Below, piece by piece: positions 52,601 to 61,539 of a DNA stretch of 64,000 nt; the stretch's first letter is position 1, and each line of letters opens with the position of its first letter. Location of the stretch: positions 4,154,001 to 4,218,000 of the forward strand of contig NZ_CP034759.1 of NCBI RefSeq assembly GCF_004295665.1, read 5' to 3'. A program made the position numbers and the translations under genes. This DNA comes from Litorilituus sediminis. GTDB lineage: Bacteria > Pseudomonadota > Gammaproteobacteria > Enterobacterales > Alteromonadaceae. The notes under the pieces were generated by a model. The model ran no database searches, had not been told where the DNA came from, and saw nothing but the letters and a program-made list of their open reading frames with translations.

Positions 52601-52896
52601 CTTGAACGCTGTGTGTAGCTTGAGCTAGTTGCCCAAGAAGACGTGTTTACATAGATGTCAGCTTGACCTGTTCCACCTGATGTAGTGATTTCTAACGCAG
52701 TATTATCTTGCTCAACATCTACGTAGAAGTATAAGCCATTACCTGAAGTACATTCAGTTTGGCCAATGGTCAGCTCACCACTTGAAATGGTTGAGCTGCC
52801 ACATAGGGCAGAGTCGCTTGCGCTGGCATGCGTTGATGCAAAAGCACCGCACATGGTTGCTGCAGCAAGTAACTTTTTCGCGACAGAGTGTGTCAT
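46666..52896 (-). CDS. Giant secreted collagenase with two M9 peptidase modules
   Basis: 2076 aa from the ATG at 52896, which has GGGAA seven bases upstream; an ATG four codons earlier lacks such a site. Order: signal peptide, three PPC domains (about 28-375), Gly/Asp/Asn linker, M9 module 1 (about 405-960) with HEYVH at 827-831 and WAEGMAE, two VHL-beta-like repeats (about 960-1170), Gly-Ser-Gly-Asp linker (about 1175-1254), PPC, M9 module 2 (about 1390-1920) with HEYVH at 1795-1799 and WSEGLGE, and a final PPC-like domain. Both active sites look intact. Known bacterial collagenases have one M9 module. The gene is monocistronic. Confidence 0.93.
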   Translation of the reverse strand: MTHSVAKKLLAAATMCGAFASTHASASDSALCGSSTISSGELTIGQTECTSGNGLYFYVDVEQDNTALEITTSGGTGQADIYVNTSSWATSSSYTQRSSNNGTDESLSVTANAGRLYISIFGIHEQVTLNVREPDSGNGDATLCANPSNSNATLTIGDVRCTSGNGLYFSTYVEQDNTPLTITTTGGTGEADIYVNNSSWATRSSYTASSVNSGTEESLTVTANKGQFYISLMGAHQGVTLSLQDDSNGGGDNGGGDNGGDTPVLCGAKTLSGYALTLNQQECISGNGQYYYLDVESDNTPLTITTTGGTGEADLYVNTGNWASRSDYIASSVNQGTDESLSLTANAGRLYISVFGLNDQVSFKVSDDTDNGGGDNGGGDNGGGDNGGGDNGGGNDDYIVVDKNVDVTIPAPTLTSESQFADVVNDIIASGWSDWAAIASSTPDPIGDVADAIHYLAAQDDINSTALDQLVYFLRNYAINGAYDDFSADEVTRLSNALHAVAKMSDFHSTVAPAGLIQEGYATAMLNLAMAPASDVFHEHIPHLLALTQYYSELTNPYANDNFGYSTHQLLKAIYDMAFEAKANAALNDAYNDNMLAVISALRAYGLGETALDLRWDADSDRKWILAHQLLALGHVANIADAATKERIDSIVVEIYNKVTADISEETAKREIGTTYLEAVGRTCDANDALADYCLAPATADDILTITHQCSDDLTIRAQAMTAAQLDSSCQKMAAVGDKFHNFFNTGNQPVADDTNVKLEVVVYATPEDYEQYGYDFFGHSTDNGGIYLEGDPSVEGNVARFHAMQCPSSWVGYSCEAAGDVYNLEHEYVHYLDGRYNLYGAFQYHDNTVSWAEGMAEWLANGENHQRSLDSVAGDNIPSLYNVLFTDYYLDDLYPWSYYAMQYLALERPDTVATLSQALRSSDVSLYQAALNEVAATDGTGFVDWVAANTDATPPPPQVLPQANTFGSCDLVYQYVSDSSALAAVSITNTTDTPVTLYLVDGVSGKVDYSSPLQVLDLGESYNSTSHANGQRIAVTDNYKNCLGVAVLTETTNTYDIDADMVADAVTVEIIPAAGEFGMCNLTNAYDRTADAAEISITNTTNTPVNLYWVSSSTGEPNLDNNYQTLYNGDTYSADYWAQGDRLMVADSSNNCLGVAVLTEAVNTYTIDDNSFNGDDSGDGSGDGSGDGSGDGSGDGSGDGSGDGSGDGSGDGSGDGSGDGSGDGSGDGSGDGSGDGSGDGSGDGSGDGSGDGSGIPTLPTNPGMCGADTIAEQELTFNQVECVSISGSSSYYIYVPADNIEITMSTAGGTGDIKIYTNQETWANDSNYEHVSSDMGSSESVTFVANKGWLYVALYAANDTANEVSFLVASDASKFPSTGGGSDIPDDGFPTDATRFLGLNGDELVERIAISHPQRVSPIYNISGPDATQIYSEANMLAIANAINSRAPSYAGEDTTGLESLFYFLRGSYYVSFSHPDDVPEYTDAVKSTIKTALRTFFNNSSAWITSEANGSVLKEALITVDSAGLGADFNDITIKVLTDYNADWKASFNMNAAANSVFTTLFRAQWDEDMRALFTADDSILDVLYDFQNTNRDMIGTDAEYVLLNAVNEMARLYHIDSMFSRVKVLVKAVLDSTSKDDNTRGLWIKAASMSDYYDRADCGYYEICGFAYTLEAETLAFNYKCSDTLKIRAQHMYNDQAAWICDVLGDQETNFHSILGTGYQPVADDNNQSLELVIFDSSDDYQTYAGQFFGINTNNGGMYLEGAPINEKNQARFIAYEAEWIKPEFHVWNLQHEYVHYLDGRFDLYGDFQLGMTVNTVWWSEGLGEYISQGDGNDYAISTGQSQEVALSEIFKNDYNSGQTRIYRWGYLAVRFMFEKHRNDVNQILNLTRTGQYPEYQTYMDNIGTSYDSEFNDWLVNGITLGESNIVELGPNDEDSAASGTAGNWAGEPVTISTDFSPCEVQVPANAYDADNNTVTTNQIVECINSSGGRASFFIRNEGGLSTRFELRTTGGWGNADIMFKADGWPTAQDNDGYANGDGNWDSLVVELKPDVYWHYITLDGEFGGVELRITEQ
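49135..49372 (-). repeat. 12-bp minisatellite encoding a (Gly-Ser-Gly-Asp)n linker
   Basis: About nineteen 12-bp units within the collagenase gene, differing by a few silent bases. It encodes an acidic flexible linker between the two M9 halves. Because the unit is a multiple of three, copy number changes would not break the frame. Confidence 0.95.
51711..51790 (-). repeat. Short tandem repeat encoding an Asn-Gly-Gly-Gly-Asp linker
   Basis: About five 15-bp units (CCGCCGCCGTTATCA type on the plus strand) between the third PPC domain and the first M9 module. A related shorter Gly/Asp/Asn stretch occurs near 52120-52155. Confidence 0.85.
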
Positions 52897-52981
52897 AAAA
52901 GTTCCCATTATTTTATTGAGGAAGTTATGCGGACATTCCTCTTATTTATAGTTTTTATATGCTTTTTGAGTTTACTCTTTA

Positions 52982-53056
52982 GCTACAACATAGTTGTAGC
53001 AAGCTAGAAAAGCGCTAGCATTGCATTTGTTGGGCTGACTGCATCTTTATGTCAGC
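52982..53056 (-). promoter_or_regulatory. Three consecutive hairpins in the collagenase leader region
   Basis: Read on the minus strand: GCTGAC/GTCAGC (53034-53056), GCTAG/CTAGC (53003-53019) and GCTACAAC/GTTGTAGC (52982-53000, loop of three). They lie 85-160 bases before the collagenase start, so they may be a structured 5' leader or protein-binding palindromes. I match them to no known riboswitch. Confidence 0.45.
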
Positions 53057-53585
53057 TAATGGCGCGGTTTAAAGTAGCTTGGGTTGGCATTTGTAACCTG
53101 AATGCACCATTCAAATTTGTCATTTTTATCATTTACATCTGCGCTACATTTCGAATTGTTATTTATCTAACAATGCAACCAAATGTGTATATATTGTATG
53201 CAATATATTATAAATGATACTAATTGTATACTGAAAAAACAGGGGTTCTTCCTAAATACAAAGGTGGATAAGAGGGCGGCTGCAGTAATTTTGAGAAAAA
53301 ATCAATGTTAAATTGTTGTAAATTAATGGAAAAAATAACGTCAAAATGTGATAGAAAAAGATAAAAAAAACTAAATAAAAGTGTCATTAAGGTGTCATGT
53401 TGGCGGATTTTTGGCACTTTTAAATAGATTTTTCTTAGAGATTCTATTAATTCAAATGTTGAGCAAGCTTTGTAATAAGAAAGTGGTTAGTGTGCAGGAT
53501 GATAAAGACTTAGTAAGCTACCAAGGTAGCATTTACATTCACAATTGTTTGAAAAGCAAGTCGCTAAAATGCGACTTGCGGATGG
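53057..53585. other. AT-rich intergenic stretch
   Basis: No convincing gene. Short open frames here have low-complexity translations and no ribosome binding site. A perfect hairpin GCAAGTCGC/GCGACTTGC at about 53556-53579 lacks a T run. The collagenase promoter probably lies in the right part of this region's minus strand, but I cannot place it. Confidence 0.4.
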
Positions 53586-53854
53586 TTATACCAAGTTAAT
53601 TAAGTATTTGATCATTTAGCGAGAATTAAAAGGCTTATAAGCAAGGCGCTAATTGCAAAGAATGGTTATTCCCTTGTTAAAATTAGCAACGCTGGGTATA
53701 AGCCTTTTAAACTCGCCCTTTGGGAGTTCAAGAATAACATGATAACTGCACAATATTTATTTGATGTAGAACGACTATATCTTCATAAATCTTGCTTGTT
53801 CTAATGCTATTCTTGTAACTCTAAGTGACTAAATATTTAATCAAATTGGTATTA
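53586..53854. mobile_element. MITE-like palindromic element
   Basis: About 269 bases with imperfect terminal inverted repeats: TTATACCAAGTTAATTAAG at the left against TAATACCAATTTGATTAAA (inverted) at the right, about 22 of 28 positions alike. Inside is a second inverted repeat, TTAAAAGGCTTATA against TATAAGCCTTTTAA, around 53625-53712. No transposase frame is present. The right end abuts the stop codon of the next gene. I cannot see a clear target duplication. Confidence 0.55.
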
Positions 53855-53855
53855 A

Positions 53856-54287
53856 TTAACCTTTGTTTGCTCCTGCTGGTGGCGGAGGCGTATTTCTATC
53901 ATCGGTTTTAGCGGTATGTGAATGTTCATGGCCGTGACTATGCGCATTTACTTGAGGTGCTGTAGTACGTCTTACATTTGGTGATGGTGCAGGAGGTGGC
54001 GGTGGTGGCCTTAATCTTTCACCTGTTTCAGGGTTAATTTGTTTGCCATCTTTATCTGCATAACCGTGTGCAACGGGGAGACTTCTTCTGTCTACTGTAT
54101 ATGAATGATTGTCATGCTCTGCTTGTCTAGGCGCTGGCGCTTTTGTTATTGGTTGCTTTTGCTTTGTTACTGCACTGCTTTGCTGCGAGTCTTTAGTTAC
54201 ATCAGCACTTGAAGGTGTATAAGAAACGGCTAGGCCAATGCCAGCTATAACAATAATGCCAATCGCGGTTAATTCTAATTTTGTCAT
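53856..54287 (-). CDS. Membrane-anchored proline- and histidine-rich protein of unknown function
   Basis: 143 aa. One N-terminal helix (about 5-23) anchors a polar, probably disordered domain. A conserved-looking core VAHGYADKDGKQINPETGERLRP lies near residues 72-94, followed by poly-proline and a His-rich segment (AHSHGHEHSHT) that could bind metal ions. No family recognised. The stop codon touches the MITE-like element, so its original 3' region may have been altered. Confidence 0.6.
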   Translation of the reverse strand: MTKLELTAIGIIVIAGIGLAVSYTPSSADVTKDSQQSSAVTKQKQPITKAPAPRQAEHDNHSYTVDRRSLPVAHGYADKDGKQINPETGERLRPPPPPPAPSPNVRRTTAPQVNAHSHGHEHSHTAKTDDRNTPPPPAGANKG

Positions 54288-54504
54288 AATAATTATTATA
54301 TATTGTATAAAATTACTACGAAGCTATCATGGTTCTGGCCTCTACTCAAGTTAGATAACACTATGTGGTTAGCAAACCTTAGCTGATCGCGGACTGTTTT
54401 TGCTCAATTAGAATCAGTTTAACTTTATAAGCATATGAAAAATCTGTTCAATTCATAGACTCTTGCTATAAGTGATTTGATAAATATTTTTAATATTTTT
54501 TGAT

Positions 54505-54531
54505 AAAAAAAGGAGCCGTTGTTGGCTCCTT
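54505..54531 (-). terminator. Terminator of the trp operon
   Basis: AAGGAGCC and GGCTCCTT pair around a six-base loop, with seven T on the minus strand. It lies 20 bases after the trpA stop. Confidence 0.88.
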
Positions 54532-54550
54532 GTCAATTGTTGAAAAATGA

Positions 54551-55396
54551 TCACTCGCTTAAGGTGGCTTGTTTCATTTTACTGACAAAGCGAGTTAATG
54601 CTAATAGCATTTGTTTAGGATCATCGAGGTGATCTTCTATGACTTTTACCACAGCAGAGCCGCTAATAGCGCCTGATGCTCCAGCGGCTAGGGCATCTTT
54701 CACTTGTTCAGGTGTTGAGATACCAAAGCCTACCACAGGGGCTGGTGCTTTAAAGTTATTGAGTGTGCTTATTAGTTTATCTGCAGCTGAAGTTGGCGTT
54801 AGTGCGCCGCTATCAACACCAGTAACACCGGCGCGGCTTAAGATATAAGTATAACCTTGGCCGTACTCAGCTACTTTTTGCAATGTTGTTTCACTTGCAT
54901 TTGGTGGTGCAATAAAGATTGGCGCTATGCCATGTTTGATTGCTGCTGCTCTAAATGGTTCGCTTTCACGAATAGGTACATCGGCAATCAGTACAGAATC
55001 AACACCTGCTTCGGCCATATCGCAGTAGAAGTTATCTATACCACGAGCAAAGATTAAGTTACCGTATAGTAACAAGCCAATGGGAATTTGTGGTGCGTAT
55101 TCACGTACTTGCTTTAAAATATCAATACAACTATCGGTATTAATACCTGAATTTAACGCACGCAGGCCAGCCATTTGAATGGTTACGCCATCAGCGCTAG
55201 GATCTGAAAAAGGAATACCTAGCTCTAATGCGTCAGCACCAGCGTCGATTAAGGTTTTAATAATCGCTAAAGATTGTTCAGCATTAGGGTCGCCAATGGT
55301 AACAAAAGGAATAAACGCTGCTTGATTTTTCTCTTTTAACTGAGCAAATGAAGCCTGGTAGCGAGCACCGACAGTGTTATTGTCTGCGATAGTCAT
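54551..55396 (-). CDS. trpA: Tryptophan synthase alpha chain
   Basis: 281 aa. It cleaves indole-3-glycerol phosphate to indole and glyceraldehyde 3-phosphate. The catalytic glutamate and aspartate lie in [15 protein letters not shown], and the phosphate site in [10 protein letters not shown] and SGSAVVK. The ATG overlaps the trpB stop (TAATG), with AAGGAG upstream, so the two subunits are translationally coupled. Last gene of the operon. Confidence 0.97.
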   Translation of the reverse strand: MTIADNNTVGARYQASFAQLKEKNQAAFIPFVTIGDPNAEQSLAIIKTLIDAGADALELGIPFSDPSADGVTIQMAGLRALNSGINTDSCIDILKQVREYAPQIPIGLLLYGNLIFARGIDNFYCDMAEAGVDSVLIADVPIRESEPFRAAAIKHGIAPIFIAPPNASETTLQKVAEYGQGYTYILSRAGVTGVDSGALTPTSAADKLISTLNNFKAPAPVVGFGISTPEQVKDALAAGASGAISGSAVVKVIEDHLDDPKQMLLALTRFVSKMKQATLSE

Positions 55397-56601
55397 TATG
55401 CTTCTCCTTGAGCTGAAAGTACGGTGTGAACATGCGCTAAATCTTTATCGCCACGACCAGATAAGTTAACTAAATAGATGGTTTCTTCGGTTGCTGATTC
55501 TGCCATTTTAAGTGCTTGCGCAAGTGCATGTGATGACTCTAGTGCAGGGATAATACCTTCATTTTTAGCAAGCGCTTGGAATGCCGCAAGTGCTTCATCA
55601 TCATTAATCGGCACATATTCAGCGCGCCCCGTTTCTTTTAACTGCGCATGCTGAGGACCTACCGCTGGGTAGTCAAGGCCGGCAGAAATAGAGTACGACT
55701 CTTGAATTTGACCGTAATCATCTTGCATTATGTAGGTGTAGTTACCATGGAGCATGCCTTTTGTGCCTGCCGCTAAGGTTGCGCCGTGTTTGTCAGTATC
55801 AATACCTTTACCACCGGCTTCAACACCCACAAGTTTTACGCCATCTTCTTTAATGAAGTCTTGGAACATACCAATCGCGTTAGAGCCTCCACCCACAGCG
55901 GCGATAACATAATCAGGTAAACGTCCTTCTTCTGCTAGAAATTGTGCTTTCGCTTCAATTCCTATCATTTTTTGAAACTCGCGCACTATGGTCGGGAAAG
56001 GGTGAGGGCCAGCAGCCGTCCCGAGCAAATAGTGTGCATCGTCATAGTTTGCCGACCAGTCACGTAATGCTTCATTTACTGCATCTTTTAATGTACCCGA
56101 GCCCGCAGTAACTGGAATGACTTCAGCACCCATTAATTTCATACGAAATACGTTAGGTTGTTGGCGTTCACAATCAACCGCGCCCATATAGACGCGACAC
56201 TTTAAGCCAAGTAAAGAACAGGCTATTGCCGTAGCAACGCCATGTTGACCAGCGCCTGTTTCTGCGATGATTTCTGTTTTACCCATGCGTTTAGCCAATA
56301 ATGCTTGTCCTAACACTTGGTTAGTTTTATGAGCACCACCGTGAAGTAAATCTTCACGCTTTAGGTAAATTTTAGCTAGAGGGTTTTTCACTAAGTTACG
56401 ACAACGGGTAAGTGGTGTCGGTCTACCGGCATATTTTTCTAGTAAGCTATTGAACTCGTTTAAAAACGCTTCATCACTTTGTGAATCAATAAAGGCTTGT
56501 TCGAGCTGCTCAAGTGCAGGTACTAGTAGCTCACCAACAAACATGCCGCCAAACTCGCCAAAATAAGCAGGTAGGGTGCTTTTTTCTGTAATATCTGTCA
56601 T
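55396..56601 (-). CDS. trpB: Tryptophan synthase beta chain
   Basis: PLP enzyme joining indole and serine. I start at the ATG at 56601 (401 aa; E. coli 397) because it has AGGA upstream and aligns with the family; a start ten codons earlier would run into trpCF. The PLP lysine is in [21 protein letters not shown], and the phosphate loop is [12 protein letters not shown]. It begins one base after the trpCF stop. Confidence 0.97.
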   Translation of the reverse strand: MTDITEKSTLPAYFGEFGGMFVGELLVPALEQLEQAFIDSQSDEAFLNEFNSLLEKYAGRPTPLTRCRNLVKNPLAKIYLKREDLLHGGAHKTNQVLGQALLAKRMGKTEIIAETGAGQHGVATAIACSLLGLKCRVYMGAVDCERQQPNVFRMKLMGAEVIPVTAGSGTLKDAVNEALRDWSANYDDAHYLLGTAAGPHPFPTIVREFQKMIGIEAKAQFLAEEGRLPDYVIAAVGGGSNAIGMFQDFIKEDGVKLVGVEAGGKGIDTDKHGATLAAGTKGMLHGNYTYIMQDDYGQIQESYSISAGLDYPAVGPQHAQLKETGRAEYVPINDDEALAAFQALAKNEGIIPALESSHALAQALKMAESATEETIYLVNLSGRGDKDLAHVHTVLSAQGEA

Positions 56602-56602
56602 G

Positions 56603-58018
56603 TTAATAATTCCTAATTTGAGCGAAAACACTCGCTAGTTTGTCGCTCGATTTCTGACCTGGGCTTGTTTCAACGCCTGAATTCAGGTCTAAGCCAAATA
56701 AATCTAAATCGGTTAATTGCCTTAATGCATCATTAAGGTTGTCATTGTTTAATCCGCCTGCTAATAAGCTGGCAGATAAATCTTGCTCACTTTTGCTTAA
56801 TAGTTGCCAATCGAATGCTTGACCACTACCAGGAGACTTACCGTCGAGTACATGATGAGCGACTTGTTTACTTAGCTCAGGTACTTCTGTGATAACGGCA
56901 TTTGCTTGCCAAATTTGACAACGTACGCAGCCATGACTGTCTAGTTGCTCTCTTAGCGCATTAATGTATTGTTCGTCTTCACTGCCATGTAGTTGAACGG
57001 CAACAAGATTAAGCGCCTTTACTAACTTGACTATTTCTTGGCGCTGGTGATTAACAAACACACCAACATATTCAAGTTTTGTATCTGTTGTGACAATCTC
57101 TAGGGCTTGTTCTAAGCTGACGCAACGCGGAGATTTTTCAGCAAAGATTAATCCGCCATATCTGGCACCGGCTTTGGCACTCATTTGTGCATATTCAGGA
57201 GCTGTAAGCCCGCAAACTTTGTTATTACCAAAGATTAACTTTCGACAGGCAAGATCAATATCATTATGTGGATTGTTATCCATAGCCATTAACGAACTAC
57301 CCACTAAAAAACCATCAACAGCAGGTGCTAATTCTCTGACTTGCGCATTAGTGTAAATGCCTGATTCTGAGATAATTATTCTGTCGTCTGGAATGCTTGG
57401 AGCAAAGTCAAATGTACGAGAAATATCCGTACTAAGATCACGTAGATTGCGATTATTTATTCCAATCATTTTTGCGCCTAAATCGATAGCGCGTTGTTTT
57501 TCTTCTTCATTTGATATTTCGGTTAATACCGCTAAGTTGTATTGCTCAGCAACGCTAGCTAATTCCTTGTACTCATCATCACTTAATACACTGAGCATTA
57601 ATAAAATTGCGTCAGCGCCATAATAACGGGCTAAATACACTTGGTAACTATCAATAAAAAAGTCTTTATTAAGTACCGGACTTTGCACAGTTTGACATAC
57701 GGTTTGCAAATAATCGTAAGTGCCTTGAAAGTACTTTTCATCGGTTAATACTGAAATGGCCGCAGCATATTTATCATAAGTTTGACATATGGTTTTTACA
57801 TCAAAGTCAGGTCTGATCAAACCTTTTGAAGGTGATGCTTTTTTACACTCTAATATAAAACCTGCATAAGGTTTGTCTGCACTTCGAGTCAGTGCGGCAT
57901 ACATGTCTTTGCTTGTCGGCTTTAAGGTATCAATAAAGTCTGCTAATGGCTTAGCCTTTTTTAAATTGGCCACTTCAATGCGCTTATCAGCAACAATTTT
58001 TTCTAAAATATTCGCCAT
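56603..58018 (-). CDS. trpCF: Bifunctional indole-3-glycerol phosphate synthase/phosphoribosylanthranilate isomerase
   Basis: 471 aa, the fused form of Gammaproteobacteria. Residues 1-255 form TrpC ([32 protein letters not shown]). Residues 256-471 form TrpF ([46 protein letters not shown]). The two catalyse consecutive but swapped-order steps of tryptophan synthesis. The ATG overlaps the last base of the trpD stop region (both meet at 58018). Confidence 0.97.
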   Translation of the reverse strand: MANILEKIVADKRIEVANLKKAKPLADFIDTLKPTSKDMYAALTRSADKPYAGFILECKKASPSKGLIRPDFDVKTICQTYDKYAAAISVLTDEKYFQGTYDYLQTVCQTVQSPVLNKDFFIDSYQVYLARYYGADAILLMLSVLSDDEYKELASVAEQYNLAVLTEISNEEEKQRAIDLGAKMIGINNRNLRDLSTDISRTFDFAPSIPDDRIIISESGIYTNAQVRELAPAVDGFLVGSSLMAMDNNPHNDIDLACRKLIFGNNKVCGLTAPEYAQMSAKAGARYGGLIFAEKSPRCVSLEQALEIVTTDTKLEYVGVFVNHQRQEIVKLVKALNLVAVQLHGSEDEQYINALREQLDSHGCVRCQIWQANAVITEVPELSKQVAHHVLDGKSPGSGQAFDWQLLSKSEQDLSASLLAGGLNNDNLNDALRQLTDLDLFGLDLNSGVETSPGQKSSDKLASVFAQIRNY

Positions 58019-59043
58019 TATTTACTCTCTTTTTCATTTGATAGACTAACAAGGTTATTCAAGGTTTGCATACCTTGCCCTGATGCCAGTACTTCGCTGG
58101 CAAGTTGTGCCGCTTCTTTTAAGGTTGCTGCTTTGCCATGTAAATAAAGTAGGGCAGCACAGTTGATAACAACGGCTGAATTATGCGCAGGTTTGCCATT
58201 GCCTGACAGGATTGCTTTGATCACGTCAGCATTTTCTTGTGGCGTACCGCCTTTGATGTCTTCAAGTGAATAATTAGCTAAGCCAAAATCTGCTGGTGAA
58301 ATGGTTCGCTCAATTAATTGGCCATTATTTATTTCAATTAATTGAGTATCGCCATGTAAGGCAATTTCATCAAGGCCACTACCATGAACAACAAAGGCTC
58401 GCTCAACGCCGGTAAGTAATAAGGCTTGCGCGATTGTTTCGAGTAATTCAGGTGTATAAACGCCAAGTAACATTACTTTAGGTGCTGCAGGGTTTACTAA
58501 TGGTCCTAGAATATTAAATAGCGTGCGAATGCCCATGGCTTTTCTTACTGGCCCTGCGTATTTAAAACCTGTGTGGTAGGCTGGGGCATATAAAAAGCAA
58601 AGGTTAGCTTTATCTAAGCAGTTACTGGCTGTTTCAGGCGACATATTCAGGTTTACACCAAATGCTTCAAGTAAATCTGCTGAGCCTGACATGCTCGATA
58701 CACTACGGTTACCATGCTTAGCCATTTTTAAGCCACAACTTGCTGCTAAAATAGCTGCTGTTGTGGAAATATTAATGGTGTTTGCGCCATCGCCACCGGT
58801 ACCAACGCAATCAGAAACGGCTTGTGCTTGCTCAGGAAAGCTTGTTGCCGCTTGTCTTATCGCAAGGGCAGCACCGGCGATTTCTGCTGACGTTTCGCCT
58901 TTGATTTTTAATGCTGTTAGTACACTTGCCAGCAATGCCGGATCAACCTTACCTTCTAATACCGCCTGAAAAAAGTGCTGACTTTGTGCTTGGCTTAAGT
59001 TATTACCGGCGACTAATTCAGTTAAAACATTATTATTACTCAT
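58018..59043 (-). CDS. trpD: Anthranilate phosphoribosyltransferase
   Basis: 341 aa. Transfers phosphoribose from PRPP to anthranilate. Motifs: CVGTGGDGANTINISTTAA (PRPP loop), KHGNRSVSSMSGSADLLEAFGV. The start at 59043 has AGGAG six bases upstream and lies inside the last codons of trpG (8-base overlap). A start 19 codons further up would be deep in trpG and has no such site. In E. coli trpG and trpD are fused; here they are separate. Confidence 0.96.
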   Translation of the reverse strand: MSNNNVLTELVAGNNLSQAQSQHFFQAVLEGKVDPALLASVLTALKIKGETSAEIAGAALAIRQAATSFPEQAQAVSDCVGTGGDGANTINISTTAAILAASCGLKMAKHGNRSVSSMSGSADLLEAFGVNLNMSPETASNCLDKANLCFLYAPAYHTGFKYAGPVRKAMGIRTLFNILGPLVNPAAPKVMLLGVYTPELLETIAQALLLTGVERAFVVHGSGLDEIALHGDTQLIEINNGQLIERTISPADFGLANYSLEDIKGGTPQENADVIKAILSGNGKPAHNSAVVINCAALLYLHGKAATLKEAAQLASEVLASGQGMQTLNNLVSLSNEKESK

Positions 59044-59662
59044 AAGAAACTCCTGTAAGTTGAGCTGATTGAGCAAGCAAATGGTCAATGCTTTGCGCAA
59101 GCAGGGTAGAGCCGAACGTAGTTAAAATGGATTCAGGGTGAAATTGAAATGCCAGAACCGCATCTTCAGCCTGACTAATCGCCATTGGCATATGGTTATA
59201 TTCTGCAATAACGTCAAGTGACTCAGGGATATTGCTTCCCACGAGTGAATGATATCTGGCAACAGGTAAAGGATTTTGAATATTAGCAAATGCACCTGTT
59301 GCAGAGTGCGTTATTGCAGAAGCTTTACCATGAACGATTTCATCAGCACGGCCAACTTTACCGCCGTAGTGTTCAATCAGCGCTTGATGGCCTAAGCAAA
59401 TACCTAGCATAGGGATTCGACCGGCACATTTTTCAATCAAAGCCATTAAACAGCCAGCATTTTGAGGCTCGCCAGGTCCAGGCGATAGCACCAATAATAC
59501 GTCTTCACCTGTTTTGTTATGATGCTCGAGCATCTTTTCAAAAATAAAGTCTGCTGCCAGTGTATTGCGATACACCGTTGGCTCAAAGCCTAAACATTGA
59601 AACTCGTCTACTAGGTTATAAGTAAAAGAGTCTAAATTATCTAACATAAATAACTTGGTCAT
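59036..59662 (-). CDS. trpG: Anthranilate synthase glutamine amidotransferase component
   Basis: 208 aa, class I glutamine amidotransferase: nucleophile in LGICLGHQAL and the His-Glu pair in FQFHPESILT. It supplies ammonia to TrpE. The N-terminal LDNLDSFTYNLVDEF is typical of TrpG. The three-base gap after trpE and the overlap with trpD show tight coupling in the operon. Confidence 0.96.
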   Translation of the reverse strand: MTKLFMLDNLDSFTYNLVDEFQCLGFEPTVYRNTLAADFIFEKMLEHHNKTGEDVLLVLSPGPGEPQNAGCLMALIEKCAGRIPMLGICLGHQALIEHYGGKVGRADEIVHGKASAITHSATGAFANIQNPLPVARYHSLVGSNIPESLDVIAEYNHMPMAISQAEDAVLAFQFHPESILTTFGSTLLAQSIDHLLAQSAQLTGVSYE

Positions 59663-59665
59663 AAC

Positions 59666-61276
59666 TTAGTGCTCCTTTGTACGAATTACGTTATTTGCTC
59701 GGCTAATGGCCGAAATGACAGCTTGCGCTTTTTGTCTGGTTTCGTTGGCTTCGCTTTGTGGGTCTGAGTCGTAAACCACACCGGCACCAGCTTGTACTTG
59801 GGCAATATTATCTTTAACAAAAGCCGAGCGGATAACAATACAGGTATCCATATCGCCATTACCTGTTAAATAGCCAACTGCGCCGCCATAACTACCACGA
59901 CGTTTACCTTCAACTTCTCGAATTAATGAGGTTGCTTTTACCTTAGGTGCGCCAGATAAGGTGCCCATATTCATACAGGCTTGATATGCGTGTAGGGCAT
60001 CAAGCTCAGGTAATAATGTGCCGCACACCCGTGAAACTAAGTGCATAACATGAGAGTAACGATCTACCTTTAATAGATCGGCAACAAAACGTGTGCCTGC
60101 TTGACTTACTCGAGCAATATCATTTCTTGCTAAATCAACCAGCATGATATGCTCAGCAGACTCTTTTTTATCTTGTCTTAATTCAAGTTCAATGCGGCTA
60201 TCTAAATCGAGAGAAATATTACCGTGCTGGTCAAAGCCTCTCGGTCTTGTACCTGCAATAGGATATATCTCAACTTGACGGTTATGCTGTTGATATTTGA
60301 TGGCTGATTCAGGTGAAGCGCCAAAAATGCAAAAGTCACTGTCTTGTAGGTAGAACATATAAGGGCTAGGGTTACTTAGCTTTAAGGCTTGATAAGCACT
60401 GATGCTATCTTGACATGGCAAGGTGAAGGTACGAGATGGTACCACTTGAAAAATATCACCTGCTCTGATGTTTTCTTTGAGCTTATTAACGATAGAGCAA
60501 AATGCGTCATCACTAAGATCGCTTGTTACCTCACTTTGCGCAGGTTGTTGCGCTTTAATGGCTGGCATAGGCGTAACTGGGCTTGCCAGTATTTGCTTTA
60601 TCTCTTCTATTCGAGCATTTTGTTGTGTATCAATTGTGGCATTTTTATCTAGAGTAAAATGGTTGTTTATGATTTCTGTACTTTGCTGCTCATGATCGAT
60701 TACCACTAAGTTTTCTGCTAAGTAATAAACAAAGTCTGGGCAAGTATTTTCACCCTCTTGAACGTCAGGCAGCGCTTCAGCCATAGACATCATATCAAAG
60801 GCAAAAGCACCACCAAGAAAAATGGCAAATGGATGCTGATTATGATTTTCAATACGTTTAAATAAACGTAAGCTTTCAAATGGATTGCTTGCCATTAAAC
60901 GAGACATTTCATCAAGCTCTTGCTCTACTGCTGGAAATACTGCGGTGAGTGCTTTATCTGTTTCAGAAAAAGCTAACTTAGCTTTATCGGCTAATTGTGT
61001 TTGAACAAAGGCTAAGGCTTGTTCACCGCTTTTGGATAGCGCAGTAAAGCTTACTTGCTGACCACGACAAACAATTTTTACTGCGGCATCGGTAAGTAAT
61101 AAGCTTTTTAATAGATGCTTTTTGTCTATTTCAGCAGACTCGAGTAACAGGGTGTTTTCTTTGTGCTGACATAATAGCTGATAAACGGCTAAAGGATCAT
61201 TGTGATAAGGCGCTGTAATCGACTGAGTTAATACCGCCGTATTGTGCCCATTGTGTACATTTAAATTCATATTCAT
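59666..61276 (-). CDS. trpE: Anthranilate synthase component I
   Basis: 536 aa. Converts chorismate to anthranilate. The tryptophan feedback site LLLESAEID is in the N-terminal domain and NPSPYMFYL in the second; the catalytic core has QVVPSRTF, ERHLM-like HIMLVDLARND and GTLSGAPKVKA. The N-terminus is about nine residues longer than in E. coli; a second ATG two codons downstream is an alternative start. It is preceded by an attenuator and two Trp-rich leader frames. Confidence 0.97.
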   Translation of the reverse strand: MNMNLNVHNGHNTAVLTQSITAPYHNDPLAVYQLLCQHKENTLLLESAEIDKKHLLKSLLLTDAAVKIVCRGQQVSFTALSKSGEQALAFVQTQLADKAKLAFSETDKALTAVFPAVEQELDEMSRLMASNPFESLRLFKRIENHNQHPFAIFLGGAFAFDMMSMAEALPDVQEGENTCPDFVYYLAENLVVIDHEQQSTEIINNHFTLDKNATIDTQQNARIEEIKQILASPVTPMPAIKAQQPAQSEVTSDLSDDAFCSIVNKLKENIRAGDIFQVVPSRTFTLPCQDSISAYQALKLSNPSPYMFYLQDSDFCIFGASPESAIKYQQHNRQVEIYPIAGTRPRGFDQHGNISLDLDSRIELELRQDKKESAEHIMLVDLARNDIARVSQAGTRFVADLLKVDRYSHVMHLVSRVCGTLLPELDALHAYQACMNMGTLSGAPKVKATSLIREVEGKRRGSYGGAVGYLTGNGDMDTCIVIRSAFVKDNIAQVQAGAGVVYDSDPQSEANETRQKAQAVISAISRANNVIRTKEH

Positions 61277-61306
61277 TCTACTTATTCAGTTGGTTTATAG
61301 GTGTTG

Positions 61307-61363
61307 TCATCCTGCATAGATAGGCAAAAGCCACCATAAAAACCACGTCTTTGTCTTGTTCAT
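61307..61363 (-). CDS. Second Trp-rich leader ORF directly before trpE
   Basis: 18 codons, MNKTKTWFLWWLLPIYAG, with Trp at positions 7, 10 and 11. GGTGG lies about four bases before the ATG. The stop is 30 bases before the trpE start, too close for a standard terminator hairpin. Its Trp-rich segment can pair partly with the stretch CCTATAAACC near the trpE start, which suggests a possible translational control. It lies downstream of the main attenuator. Whether it is translated is unknown. Confidence 0.45.
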   Translation of the reverse strand: MNKTKTWFLWWLLPIYAG

Positions 61364-61443
61364 TGTGCCACCGTCTGTGTGTTGCTACTTTGCGCCATAG
61401 TAATGCTGGCGTATTGTATACAATTTTTTATGCTATTAAACGT

Positions 61444-61472
61444 AAAAAACCCGCTTAAGTTAGCGGGTTTTT
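61444..61472 (-). terminator. trp attenuator terminator (3:4 hairpin)
   Basis: On the minus strand AAAAACCCGCT pairs with AGCGGGTTTTT and runs into six T. The 5' arm can instead pair with AGTGGGTT just after the leader peptide stop, the antiterminator. It lies 53 bases downstream of the leader peptide stop codon. Confidence 0.85.
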
Positions 61473-61515
61473 GAAAAATTTCTGATTTTATCTGATTTTC
61501 AGATACAGCAAATAT

Positions 61516-61539
61516 CACAACCCACTATGTAGAGTTATG
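61516..61539 (-). promoter_or_regulatory. trp attenuator 1:2 and 2:3 pairing region
   Basis: CATAACTC (61532-61539), right after the Trp codons, pairs fully (two G-U) with GGGTTGTG (61516-61523). The overlapping AGTGGGTT can pair in full (one G-U) with the terminator arm AACCCGCT. A ribosome stalled at the Trp codons would cover the first arm and free the second for antitermination. Confidence 0.8.

Noticed and set aside
52897-53100. Cyclic di-GMP or other known riboswitch before the collagenase gene
   Set aside because: The hairpins are present but none of the conserved loop sequences of known riboswitch classes can be recognised.
53220-53417. 65-codon minus-strand frame in the AT-rich gap
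   Set aside because: Phe/Leu-rich translation of AT-rich DNA, no start signal, and no similarity I can recognise.
53381-53599. 72-codon plus-strand frame upstream of the MITE-like element
   Set aside because: The composition is not protein-like, there is no ribosome binding site, and it ends inside the palindromic element.
59044-59100. N-terminal extension of trpD into trpG
   Set aside because: It would overlap trpG by 65 bases; the ATG at 59043 has a strong AGGAG and matches the family.
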